Positions 53,557 through 61,313 are shown, numbered from the stretch's first letter. The stretch is 64,000 bases of DNA from Ignavibacteriota bacterium (GCA_016708125.1 JADJGF010000001.1:890001-954000); one strand, 5' to 3'. Notes: generated by a model not told the origin, from the sequence alone. Numbers and translations: made by a program.

Positions 53557-53586
53557 TGTAGAGATTTGATTAATCAAATCTCTACA
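53557..53586. terminator. 30-bp perfect palindrome between convergent genes
   Basis: TGTAGAGATTTGATT is followed directly by its exact reverse complement. It sits 18 nt after gpmI and 16 nt after the convergent lipoprotein gene. TTTT precedes it but no long T-run follows, so it may be a dispersed repeat that also stops transcription. GTAGAGA...TCTCTAC palindromes are common in this and other phyla. Confidence 0.65.
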
Positions 53587-53601
53587 ATATTTATAATAAA
53601 G

Positions 53602-54321
53602 TTAAATTTCCTTTTCCAAAACAATTGAAGCATCTTCAATAATCATATCATAAAAATATCCGGCGCCAAAATCTTTATCCAATGAAAGAAATCCTTCAAC
53701 TATTATTGTATTCCCAACTTTTGCATCTTGATTTGAAGTTACTGTAATATCAACCGTTTCGCCAAATTTTGTTCCGTCTTGAATATGAATCCAATTTCTT
53801 CCCATAATTCCGCCGTTGTATTTTGTAACAACACCTTTAATTTTAATTTTTTTACCGGAAAGATTTTTTTTATCCTTTGCAATTGTTTCAACAGTTTTTC
53901 CGTCCGATAAATGTTCAACGGAAATATTTGAAGAAGCTTCAACTTTTGGTTTTGTATGATCTGAAGAAGCAGCCATTTGCGGCATTTGTTTTTGCTCAGA
54001 AGCCGCAGATTTAGAAATATCATTAACGAATAAAATACTTGCAAAAGTTTTGTTAAGCGATTTGCTTTCAAAATTTTTCATTTCCATTGCATCTTTAAAA
54101 TAATAAGTTTCACCATTTTCAACCGGCATTTCTCTTATTGCAACCCACAATTCTTGCCCGTTTTCTTCACCTTTTAAAAATGTATAACCGCCGCCGTTCA
54201 TATGCTCAGCAACAGTAATTTTTTGCATTCCAGTCGGAATATTTTCTGCGTTTTCAGTTTTCTCATTACATGCAAGAATAAAAACTTGTAAAACAATTAA
54301 AAAAACCACCAATTTCTTCAT
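53602..54321 (-). CDS. Lipoprotein with OB-fold (nucleic-acid-binding-like) domain
   Basis: The 239 residues have a lipobox (VLQVFILAC, Cys 18). The first half (KITVAEHMNGGGYTFLKGEENGQELWVAI) looks like a small NrfJ-like beta domain. The second half has GKKIKIKGVVTKYNGGIMGRNWIHIQDGTKFG..VDITVTS..GNTIIVEGFLSLDKDFGAGYFYDMIIEDA, an OB fold of the tRNA_anti/YgiW-like type often found in exported proteins linked to cytochrome or metal handling. It is divergent from the Cys-rich exported protein, with a possible shared operator. Confidence 0.72.
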   Translation of the reverse strand: MKKLVVFLIVLQVFILACNEKTENAENIPTGMQKITVAEHMNGGGYTFLKGEENGQELWVAIREMPVENGETYYFKDAMEMKNFESKSLNKTFASILFVNDISKSAASEQKQMPQMAASSDHTKPKVEASSNISVEHLSDGKTVETIAKDKKNLSGKKIKIKGVVTKYNGGIMGRNWIHIQDGTKFGETVDITVTSNQDAKVGNTIIVEGFLSLDKDFGAGYFYDMIIEDASIVLEKEI

Positions 54322-54380
54322 TTTATTTCCTTTCGATATTTCATAAATAATTTTGAAAGTAAATTTATGAAATAATTTTA

Positions 54381-54397
54381 TTAGATAAGTTGTCTAA
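54381..54397. promoter_or_regulatory. Inverted repeat in the divergent promoter, possible metalloregulator site
   Basis: TTAGATAA-G-TTGTCTAA has 8-bp arms with one mismatch. It lies between the divergent OB-fold lipoprotein and Cys-rich protein genes. The TTAGxxxA...CTAA outline recalls DtxR/MntR-type sites, which would fit metal-binding products. This is inference. Confidence 0.4.
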
Positions 54398-54467
54398 TAA
54401 TTAAAATCGACTTTAGGTAAATATTTTTCCACAAAAATATTTGTTGATTATTGAAACAAAATTACTT

Positions 54468-54475
54468 TATATTTG
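54468..54475 (+). promoter_or_regulatory. Bacteroidota-type -7 promoter box TATATTTG
   Basis: TATATTTG matches TAnnTTTG, and TTTGTTG lies about 22 nt upstream as a -33 candidate. The start codon of the Cys-rich gene follows 54 nt later, leaving room for a short leader with AAAGGAG. Confidence 0.4.
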
Positions 54476-54529
54476 TCAAAAAGGATAAACAATCTTGTTT
54501 TGAAATTCACTAACCAAAGGAGAAAAATA

Positions 54530-54934
54530 ATGAAAAAAATAAAAGGTCTTTTAGCTGTTAGCATGTTCCTCTTTTTAGCTTCATCAATATTTGCACAATC
54601 AGAGAACAGTGTTGCTGAAACAAAATCAACAGTTGAAAAAGCAGCTTGTTCAACAACTGCTGCAGCTTGTGATTCAAAAGCTAAAGAAGCAAAAGTTTCC
54701 GGCGTTTCTACAATTTCAAATGATTCAAAAGTCAATGTTGTAAATGCAATGGATAACAAAACTTCAGTAAAAAGTGAAGCTGGATGTTGCGGTTCAGATA
54801 GCAAAGTTGAAGGTGCTAAAATGTCTGATGCAAAAAAAGGAAGCTGCAATTCTTCAGTAACAAAAACTGCTTCTGTTGAAACACAAAAATCACATAAAGC
54901 AGATTGCAAATGTGAAAGTTGCGCAAAATCGTAA
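54530..54934 (+). CDS. Cys-rich exported protein, possible metal binder
   Basis: The ATG at 54530 has AAAGGAG before it and begins a clean signal peptide (MKKIKGLLAVSMFLFLASSIFA), giving 134 residues. An earlier TTG start is unlikely. The mature part is Ser/Lys/Ala-rich, low in hydrophobics, with eight Cys in spaced groups: AAC, AAC, GCC, GSC and the final DCKCESC. That last cluster resembles a metallothionein-like or copper site. No family is recognised. It is followed at once by a hairpin terminator. Confidence 0.8.
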   Translation: MKKIKGLLAVSMFLFLASSIFAQSENSVAETKSTVEKAACSTTAAACDSKAKEAKVSGVSTISNDSKVNVVNAMDNKTSVKSEAGCCGSDSKVEGAKMSDAKKGSCNSSVTKTASVETQKSHKADCKCESCAKS

Positions 54935-54946
54935 ATTTTTATCTAA

Positions 54947-54985
54947 AAATATCCGATCTTTAAAAAAGATCGGATATTTAATATT
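54947..54985 (+). terminator. Terminator; compensated copy of the AGAT-N3-ATCT element
   Basis: ATAT-CCG-ATCT (54949-54959), 7 nt, AGAT-CGG-ATAT (54967-54977): the 29-bp plan of the family. The outer G-to-T change on the left is matched by C-to-A on the right, so pairing is kept. A 15-bp stem results, followed by TTTAATATTTCT, just after the Cys-rich gene. Confidence 0.82.
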
Positions 54986-55105
54986 TCTAACAATCCAAAA
55001 AGATCAAACCTATCATTTTTTATTATCACAACACTTAAAAGTTTTTTAGTTTTGTTTTCCGTTTATGATTTTTAATTTTTCAACTTTAACTTTTAAACTT
55101 TTCTT

Positions 55106-55879
55106 TCACTCCGTTCTATGAAAAACAATTGCGCTTGCTTGTTGCGTTGGCATCATAATAATTTCTGCAATGTTTGCATGCGGCGGACGAGTTGCACAAA
55201 ATAATACTGCTTCGGCAACATCTTCGGCGACTAACGGAATAATTCCTTTATACATATTTTTAGCTTTTTCTTTATCGCCAAAAAAACGCACATTGCTAAA
55301 ATTTGTTTCAACCGCTCCCGGATCAACTGTGCTGACTCTAATATTTTTATCAACAACATCCATTCTTAATGATTTTGTTATTCCATTTACGGCATGTTTT
55401 GTTGCACAATAAACGTGACCTTTCGGATATGCTTCATGTCCCGCAGTTGAGCCAATATTTATTACATGTCCGCTTTTTCGCTCAACCATTCCGGGAACAA
55501 TTGCGCGAGTTACATATAACAATCCTTTAATATTTGTGTCAATCATAGCTTCCCAATTTTCAATATCGTCCTCGTAAATTTTTGCCATTCCTTGGGCAAG
55601 TCCGGCATTGTTAACAAGAATATCAATTTTTTTCCATTCATCCGGCAAAGAGTTAACAACCCACTCAACTTCTTGTTTATTTTTCACATCAAGTTTTTGA
55701 GCAAAAACCTCGACTTTATAATTTGCTCTAATTTCATCCGCAACTTTTTCAATAATGTTTGCCCTTCTTGCAGAAATAATCAATTTTGCACCTTGTTCTG
55801 CAAACGCAAATGCGCAAGCTTTTCCTATTCCCGATGAAGCTCCCGTTATAAAAACTATTTTACCTTCTAACTTTTTCAT
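55106..55879 (-). CDS. Short-chain dehydrogenase/reductase (YdfG-like)
   Basis: The 257 residues have a classical SDR: IVFITGASSGIGKACAFAFA with cofactor loop SARR (NADP preference), LVNNAGLAQGM, a catalytic Ser in VINIGSTAGHEAYP and YCATKHAV (Tyr/Lys). The end VETNFSNVRFFGDKEKA and IAEIIMMPTQQAS follow the YdfG / 3-hydroxy acid dehydrogenase branch. The likely substrate is a small beta-hydroxy acid or its aldehyde. It is divergent from the GH3 gene across a palindrome-rich promoter region. Confidence 0.92.
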   Translation of the reverse strand: MKKLEGKIVFITGASSGIGKACAFAFAEQGAKLIISARRANIIEKVADEIRANYKVEVFAQKLDVKNKQEVEWVVNSLPDEWKKIDILVNNAGLAQGMAKIYEDDIENWEAMIDTNIKGLLYVTRAIVPGMVERKSGHVINIGSTAGHEAYPKGHVYCATKHAVNGITKSLRMDVVDKNIRVSTVDPGAVETNFSNVRFFGDKEKAKNMYKGIIPLVAEDVAEAVLFCATRPPHANIAEIIMMPTQQASAIVFHRTE

Positions 55880-55911
55880 TTCAATTCCTTTACAAAAATA
55901 TTAACAATAAA

Positions 55912-56005
55912 TTCTTATCATTATAATAACTATTTATTACAAAAATGATAAGAAAAATTTTAAATCGATTTAAAATTTTCACTTTATATTTCAATTTGCA
56001 AATTG
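55912..56005. promoter_or_regulatory. Three palindromes in the SDR/GH3 divergent promoter region
   Basis: (1) TTCTTATCATT at 55912-55922 and its exact complement at 55944-55954. (2) A 26-bp perfect palindrome at 55954-55979 with AAATC-GATTT at its centre, LacI-like in form. (3) CAATTTGCAAATTG at 55992-56005. They lie between two divergent genes and could be sites for regulators of sugar use. No regulator gene is adjacent. Confidence 0.5.
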
Positions 56006-56063
56006 TTTTAATGGTACAAATATTGAATTTATTATTAAAAATAAATTATAGGAGACTGAAAAC

Positions 56064-58304
56064 TTGAAGAAAATATTATCATTGATGTTAATTTTATTAT
56101 TATCATCAATAACTTTTACTCAAACTTACAAAGATCCAAAAGCTAATATTGAAGAAAGAATTACTGATCTTCTTGGAAGAATGACCTTGGAAGAAAAAAT
56201 TGGACAAATGCAGCAAAATACTTTGTTTGAATTTACCAATGATATTCTTGAAGATACAAAAAAAGGAAATGCCGGTTCGTTTTTAAATTCCGGTGGAATT
56301 GCCGAACGTACAAAACTTCAACAAGCCGCAATGGAATCTCGTTTGGGAATTCCTTTAATTTTCGGCAGAGATGTAATTCACGGATTTAAAACAATGCTTC
56401 CAATTCCTTTGGGACAAGCCGCATCTTGGAATCCGGAGCTTGTTGAAAAAGGCGCAAAAATGGCTGCGCGAGAAGCTGCAGAAGATTTTATTCATTGGAC
56501 ATTTGCACCAATGTTAGATATTTCTCGCGATCCTCGCTGGGGAAGAATTGCAGAATCTTGCGGTGAAGATCCGCTCTTAGCAAGCAAAATGGGTGTTGCA
56601 ATGGTTAAAGGATTTCAAGGATATGATATAAGCAATCCAAACTCAATTGCAGCTTGCGCTAAACACTATGTTGGTTACGGTGCCGCAGAAGGCGGAAAAG
56701 ATTATAACACAACTTTAATTCCAGAAAGAGAACTTCGCGATATTTATCTAAAACCTTTTAATGCAGTTGTAAATAATGGAATTGCAACTGTAATGAGCGC
56801 ATTCAATGATTTAAATGGAGTTCCAACTTCCGGAAATAGTTTTACATTAAAAACAGTTTTAAGAGATGAATGGAAATTTGACGGATTTGTCGTTAGCGAT
56901 TGGGGTTCAATTGATGAACTAATTCCTCACGGATTTGCAAAAGACGGTTCCGAAGCAGCAATGAAAGCCGCAAACGCCGGTGTAAATATGGAAATGGTTT
57001 CCAAAAATTATATTTCAAATCTTAAGAAACATGTTGAAAACGGTGCGGTTGATGTAAAATGGATTGATGAAATGGTTAAGGGAATTTTAAGAATCAAATT
57101 TAAAATGGGACTTTTTGAACAACCGTTTATTAAAGTTTCAGAAAATCCTACAACTTTAAGCGATGCAAATAAAGAAATCGCAAAACAAATCAGCATAGAA
57201 AGTATTGTACTTCTTCAAAATGAAAATAATTTTTTACCTTTGGATAAAAATAAAATTAAGAAACTTGCAATTATAGGACCTTTGGCAGATGCGCCTTGGG
57301 ATCAATTAGGATGCTGGACAGTTGATGGAAAACCGGAAAATACAATTACTCCACTTACAGCAATTAAAAACGAATATGGAAATTCTATTGAAATTAATTA
57401 TTGCAAAGGATTGGAAACTGCGCGAAGTAATTCAACAGAACATTTTGCAAAATCCGTAGAAATGGTAAATAAATCGGATGCAGCACTTTTATTTTTAGGC
57501 GAAGATCAAATGCTTTCTGGTGAAACTCATTCTAGAGCATTTATTGATTTGCCCGGCGTTCAAGAAGATTTGATTAAAGAATTAGCGAAAACTGGAAAAC
57601 CTTTAGTTTTAGTAATTATGGCCGGAAGATCTTTAACTTTTGGAGAATTAATCGGAGATGTAAAATCAATTATTTACGCATGGCATCCCGGAACAATGGG
57701 TGGACCGGCTTTGGCAGATATTATTTTCGGAAAAGTTTCACCATCTGGGAAATTGCCTATTTCCATGCCGAGAACAATCGGACAAATTCCACTTTACTAT
57801 AATTTCAAAAATACCGGAAGACCTCCGGCTCCAAATCAATTGGGAAGAGTTTTAGGAACTCCGGAAAATCCCGAGGGTTACGCAAGTTATTATTTGGATG
57901 TTGATTTTACTCCGGCTTATTATTTTGGTTACGGATTAAGCTATGCAAAATTTGAGTATTCCGATTTAAAACTTTCTACTGATAAAATTGGAATGAACGA
58001 TAAATTGGAAGTTTCCGTAAATGTTAAAAACATAGGAAATGTTGAAGCAAAAGAAACAGTTCAACTTTATGTTAGAGATTTATTCGGAAGTGTAACACGA
58101 CCGGTAAAAGAATTAAAAGGATTTGAAAAGATTACATTAAAACCCAGTGAAGTAAAAAATGTAAAATTCACGATTTCTACAGAAGATTTGAAATTTTATG
58201 ACATAAATATGAATTATGTTGCTGAACCGGGAGATTTTGATTTGTTTGTTGGAAGTTCGGCAAATAATAATGATTTGTTGAAAACTAAATTTACACTTAA
58301 CTAA
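56064..58304 (+). CDS. bglX: Exported glycoside hydrolase family 3 beta-glucosidase (BglX-like)
   Basis: The 746 residues begin at TTG with AGGAGACTG before it. Signal peptide MKKILSLMLILLLSSITFTQ. GH3 N-terminal barrel: GIPLIFGRDVIHGFKT, DISRDPRWGRIAESCGEDP, AKHYVGYGAAEGGKDY, with nucleophile D279 in GFVVSDWGS. C-terminal alpha/beta domain: SIVLLQNENNFLPL, LFLGEDQMLSGE, and PAYYFGYGLSYAKFEY. A fibronectin-III-like tail follows (VKNIGNVEAKETVQLYV). It removes terminal beta-linked glucose or xylose from oligosaccharides in the periplasm or outside. Confidence 0.95.
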   Translation: MKKILSLMLILLLSSITFTQTYKDPKANIEERITDLLGRMTLEEKIGQMQQNTLFEFTNDILEDTKKGNAGSFLNSGGIAERTKLQQAAMESRLGIPLIFGRDVIHGFKTMLPIPLGQAASWNPELVEKGAKMAAREAAEDFIHWTFAPMLDISRDPRWGRIAESCGEDPLLASKMGVAMVKGFQGYDISNPNSIAACAKHYVGYGAAEGGKDYNTTLIPERELRDIYLKPFNAVVNNGIATVMSAFNDLNGVPTSGNSFTLKTVLRDEWKFDGFVVSDWGSIDELIPHGFAKDGSEAAMKAANAGVNMEMVSKNYISNLKKHVENGAVDVKWIDEMVKGILRIKFKMGLFEQPFIKVSENPTTLSDANKEIAKQISIESIVLLQNENNFLPLDKNKIKKLAIIGPLADAPWDQLGCWTVDGKPENTITPLTAIKNEYGNSIEINYCKGLETARSNSTEHFAKSVEMVNKSDAALLFLGEDQMLSGETHSRAFIDLPGVQEDLIKELAKTGKPLVLVIMAGRSLTFGELIGDVKSIIYAWHPGTMGGPALADIIFGKVSPSGKLPISMPRTIGQIPLYYNFKNTGRPPAPNQLGRVLGTPENPEGYASYYLDVDFTPAYYFGYGLSYAKFEYSDLKLSTDKIGMNDKLEVSVNVKNIGNVEAKETVQLYVRDLFGSVTRPVKELKGFEKITLKPSEVKNVKFTISTEDLKFYDINMNYVAEPGDFDLFVGSSANNNDLLKTKFTLN

Positions 58305-58391
58305 TCTATTTAATGAAACCTTAGAAATTACACAATGTAAAAGAATTAAAAACTTTGAAGGTTTTGTTTATATCTCTTTTTACCTAAATAA

Positions 58392-58425
58392 AGATTGGAT
58401 CTTTTAAAAAGATCCAATCTTTTCT
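58392..58425 (+). terminator. Terminator of bglX; 29-bp AGAT-N3-ATCT element
   Basis: AGAT-TGG-ATCT (58392-58402), 7 nt, AGAT-CCA-ATCT (58410-58420), then TTTTCTTC. With flanks the stem is 15 bp and perfect with a 1-nt loop, the cleanest member of the repeat family. Confidence 0.85.
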
Positions 58426-58495
58426 TCAAGTTTGATATAGAACACATATTTTTTTTACTTAAATAATTATTTTAATACAAAATATCTTATTTTTG

Positions 58496-58511
58496 TGTGA
58501 TTCAATTCACA
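58496..58511 (+). promoter_or_regulatory. CRP/FNR-type site TGTGA-N6-TCACA
   Basis: TGTGATTCAATTCACA matches the classical CRP half-sites and spacing exactly. It lies just after a TATTTTTG box and 142 nt before the dockerin-like gene. The same half-sites recur at 60602, upstream of the next gene cluster. No Crp/Fnr gene is in the window. Confidence 0.6.
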
Positions 58512-58652
58512 ATATAAAATATTTACCTAAGTTCAAAAATTTCTGTTTCAAAATTTGACAAATTTTATACTACTGATTAGCTAAACAATGATAGCAATCA
58601 CATCGTTAAATTTTAATTAAATTATATTTGATTTTATGTTAAAGAGGAAAAT

Positions 58653-59105
58653 ATGAAAAAGCAAAATCTACTTTTTATCTTCTTTTTTTCTTCCGTTTTT
58701 GTAGTAAATGCTCAGGTGGAAAAGAAAATTATTGAGGGTACTCTGGCAGAAAATACCCAAATTGCTAATAAGAATATTGTTGATAAATACGCAAAAGTTG
58801 GTGGAGTAAATTATACACAAGCAACTAATGTTGCGACTTATAATTTTACCGCTCCAGGTGCAGCTTATAAACCAACTCCTACAAGTCCAGAACCAATGGT
58901 TGAAGTTGAACCTGGTGTTTGGGCAATGATTGCGGGTGATGCGAATAGTGATGGTGGTGTATATCTTGAAGATTTTGCATCATATCAATTAAATCAGGGT
59001 GTTCAAGGATACTTAAATGCTGATTTCAATATGGATGGTGGTGTATATCTTGAAGATTTTGCCATCTACCAATTAAATCAAGGAAAACAAACTTTAGTAC
59101 CATAA
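58653..59105 (+). CDS. Exported protein with two dockerin-like calcium repeats
   Basis: The 150 residues start with a signal peptide (MKKQNLLFIFFFSSVFVVNAQ). The middle is Ala/Thr/Pro-rich. The C-terminus has a duplicated EF-hand-like dockerin module: GDANSDGGVYLEDFASYQLNQG and ADFNMDGGVYLEDFAIYQLNQG (each cited segment is one repeat; Asp/Asn ligands at the first, third and fifth positions). The DNA of the two repeats is nearly identical over more than 20 bases. It has no T9SS tail of its own and lies 19 nt upstream of a T9SS protein gene, so the two may work together. GAGGAAA precedes ATG. Confidence 0.82.
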   Translation: MKKQNLLFIFFFSSVFVVNAQVEKKIIEGTLAENTQIANKNIVDKYAKVGGVNYTQATNVATYNFTAPGAAYKPTPTSPEPMVEVEPGVWAMIAGDANSDGGVYLEDFASYQLNQGVQGYLNADFNMDGGVYLEDFAIYQLNQGKQTLVP

Positions 59106-59124
59106 TATTTTTAAGGACAAACTT

Positions 59125-60258
59125 ATGAAAAAATTATTTTTAATTTGTATTATATTAATTTATACGAATTTATTTGCAAGTGTGGATATTAGATTGTCAA
59201 AAGTTGATAATCAATATAATACACCTTCTCCAAATAAAGGAACATTAATTATTGACATTGAAGGAATGAGTAACTCTGGTGATATTGCAGTAGTTGGATT
59301 TCAAAATTCAATTCAATTAGATGCTACTTTTCAGGGTCAAAATCCTTCAGCATCATTTACCCAACAACTTTTTTTAAATACAAGTTTTTTACCTACCGAG
59401 CTGTATAAAAGTGGAACAGGAGTTATTGAATTTACATATTCACTAAAATTAGGTGGTACTCCTGTTAATTTAGCTGATGGCGTTTGGACTAAAATCGTTA
59501 GGATTTCTATTGTTTATGATATGGCTGATGTTAATGGAATGATTTCCTGGACTGCACCCGGAATTCTGCCTACATTTCAAGTTTTAAATACTTCGGCTCA
59601 AAATATTGCTGGAAATGAGGGGACTATACCTTCTGAATTACAAACAGTTCCACTTCCCGTAGAACTTTCATCATTCAATGTAAATGCGGTTGAAGGAACA
59701 AAAGCTCAGTTAAATTGGGAAACTGCAACTGAAGTAAATAATTACGGATTTGAAATTGAAAGATCATTAAAATCGGAAACCGAAGAAAGTGCACAGGAAA
59801 CCGAAGTTAGCTGGGAAAAAGTTGCTTTTGTTGAAGGTCACGGAAACAGCAATTCTCCAAAATTATATTCATTTACAGATAAAAATTTAATTGGCGGAAG
59901 CAAGTTTTTATATCGCTTAAAGCAAATTGATATAGACGGAACATTTGAATATTCAGAAGCTGTGGAAATTGAAGTTTTACCAATTAAATATGAACTTATG
60001 CAGAATTATCCAAATCCATTTAATCCAACAACAAATATTAAATTTTCGTTGCCAGAAGATGCAAAAGTAAGCATCAACATTTATAATATTTTAGGTGAAA
60101 AAGTTGCATCATTATTAAACGAAGATTTACTTGCCGGTTTCCACCAAGTCGATTTTAATGCATTTTCATCCGGATATCAATTAGCAAGTGGAATTTATCT
60201 TTATTCAATTGAATCAAAGAATTTCAAACAAGTTAAAAAAATGATGTTAATGAAATAA
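59125..60258 (+). CDS. Secreted protein with T9SS type A sorting domain
   Basis: The protein has 377 residues. The signal peptide is MKKLFLICIILIYTNLFAS. Residues about 20-175 form a beta-sandwich-like domain (KGTLIIDIEGMSNSGDIAVV and later AGILPTFQV-type strands), which in outline resembles cohesin-like or carbohydrate-binding folds, but I do not claim identity. The PLPVELSSFNVNAVEGTKAQLNWETATE linker and NNYGFEIERS region are typical of Ignavibacteria exported proteins. The T9SS domain is QNYPNPFNPTTNIKFSLPED to the KKMMLMK end. It is in one operon with the dockerin-like gene. Confidence 0.88.
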   Translation: MKKLFLICIILIYTNLFASVDIRLSKVDNQYNTPSPNKGTLIIDIEGMSNSGDIAVVGFQNSIQLDATFQGQNPSASFTQQLFLNTSFLPTELYKSGTGVIEFTYSLKLGGTPVNLADGVWTKIVRISIVYDMADVNGMISWTAPGILPTFQVLNTSAQNIAGNEGTIPSELQTVPLPVELSSFNVNAVEGTKAQLNWETATEVNNYGFEIERSLKSETEESAQETEVSWEKVAFVEGHGNSNSPKLYSFTDKNLIGGSKFLYRLKQIDIDGTFEYSEAVEIEVLPIKYELMQNYPNPFNPTTNIKFSLPEDAKVSINIYNILGEKVASLLNEDLLAGFHQVDFNAFSSGYQLASGIYLYSIESKNFKQVKKMMLMK

Positions 60259-60272
60259 AAATTGAGGACACA

Positions 60273-60467
60273 ATGGAATTTATAAATACATACGCAGAAA
60301 ATTATTTAAAAGAAGATTTTGTAGCCGAAACAGATTCCTACATCAGTATGTTAGAAATAGAAAAAAAACGTGACCTATTTATAAAAATTGTTATGGGAAC
60401 GGTTTATGTTGTATTATTATTTGTATCTGTAATTGTAGTATAATTTTTTCGAAATTTTATAAATAAA
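60273..60467 (+). CDS. Small single-span membrane protein, frame end uncertain
   Basis: It starts at ATG after TTGAGGACACA, 14 nt downstream of the T9SS gene. As written, the frame runs 64 codons to 60467 with a Cys-rich tail. If one T is removed from the TTTT run at 60420-60423, the frame instead ends at 60444 and the C-terminus becomes a clean membrane span (GTVYVVLLFVSVIVV). That matches the build of the next two small proteins and leaves the terminator hairpin outside the gene. A frameshift, slippage or sequence error is therefore likely. No family is recognised. Confidence 0.5.
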
Positions 60468-60497
60468 GCCTTGTATTTTAACAAGGCTTTTTATTTT
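60466..60497 (+). terminator. Rho-independent terminator of the dockerin-T9SS operon
   Basis: AAAGCCTTGT (60466-60475) and ACAAGGCTTT (60482-60491) form a 10-bp perfect stem, followed by TTATTTTT. Confidence 0.85.
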
Positions 60498-60601
60498 TAA
60501 AGAAGGTGAGAATAAAAAATTTTAAAACTTTATTTTATTTGATTTTAAACAAGAAAAACAAAGCTATTGATTTATCTCCAAATTGGACTTCATATATTTT
60601 A

Positions 60602-60617
60602 TGTGATTTATATCACA
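60602..60617 (+). promoter_or_regulatory. CRP/FNR-type site TGTGA-N6-TCACA
   Basis: TGTGATTTATATCACA is an exact match to the CRP half-sites and spacing, 86 nt before the next small gene. With the site at 58496 it suggests that both transcription units answer to one regulator. Confidence 0.6.
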
Positions 60618-60703
60618 AAATAAAATTAATTTTCAAAAAACTAAAAAATTGTACTATATAGCATTTAGTTAATTGAAATTATAAAACTTTCCCCCCAAAG
60701 TAT

Positions 60704-60853
60704 ATGAAAATGGAAAATAATATTCAGAACGAACCGTTAAGTGATAAGGAACTGCACAATCTTGTGTTTAATCAAAAAAGGTTTAGAACGCAAAATATTC
60801 TTCTTATGGTAATCTATGTTGCATTAATTGTTTTATCTCTTTTTATCATTTAA
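60704..60853 (+). CDS. Small single-span membrane protein (49 residues)
   Basis: Begins MKMENNIQNEPLSDKEL; a second ATG at 60710 is possible. A charged N-terminal half is followed by a C-terminal span (ILLMVIYVALIVLSLFII) that ends the chain. The ribosome site is weak. The layout matches the neighbours at 60273 and 60881, so I treat it as real. The function is unknown. It lies just after the second CRP-like site. Confidence 0.6.
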   Translation: MKMENNIQNEPLSDKELHNLVFNQKRFRTQNILLMVIYVALIVLSLFII

Positions 60854-60880
60854 AATATTCCTTTTAAGTATAAAACTATT

Positions 60881-61123
60881 GTGGCAAAAATTTTAAATAT
60901 TCACGATTATTTTAATCTAAAATCAAATGAGAATGAAATGGCAGAACGAATTTTTACAGAAGATCTTTTTAAAGAAAAAAATGATATAATTGATGGCGAT
61001 TTTGAAAAGGAAAAAGTTAAGATAGTTAAAATTTCTGAAACCGATAAAACCAAATCAACAATCAGCTTAGCACTAATAATTTTATATGTAGTAATTGGAC
61101 TTGCTGCGCTTTTACTCGTTTAA
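60881..61123 (+). CDS. Small single-span membrane protein (80 residues)
   Basis: It starts at GTG. The N-terminal 55 residues are acidic and charged (ERIFTEDLFKEKNDIIDGDFEKE); the C-terminus is one span (TISLALIILYVVIGLAALLLV) at the very end. This is the tail-anchored plan of the two preceding small genes. No family is recognised. It is 27 nt downstream of the 49-residue gene and probably in the same transcript. Confidence 0.65.
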   Translation: MAKILNIHDYFNLKSNENEMAERIFTEDLFKEKNDIIDGDFEKEKVKIVKISETDKTKSTISLALIILYVVIGLAALLLV

Positions 61124-61313
61124 ATATTTTGATTTTACCTATCAAAAGATTATACTTCCCTATTCATAATTCTTGTTAAAAGAATTAAATGATTTTTTAT
61201 TATTTAATGAATTATTTAATTTGATACGCAAATATTTGACCTTGATTTTGACTCTTTATTTCTGTTTTTTCACTTAATTGTTTCGATAATATTTAACATT
61301 TGAAAACAAAATT

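Larger units (their letters stand above)
58305..58652. other. Long leader region between GH3 and dockerin-like genes
   Basis: These 348 bases have no gene. They hold the GH3 terminator (58392-58425), then A/T-rich sequence with a TATTTTTG box at 58487-58494 and the CRP-like palindrome at 58496-58511. The start of the next gene follows 142 nt later, after AAAGAGGAAA. Confidence 0.6.

Noticed and set aside
54448..54909. 153-codon frame on the minus strand opposite the Cys-rich gene
   Set aside because: It is a mirror of the Cys-rich gene, which has the ribosome site, signal peptide and terminator; the antisense product has no such support.
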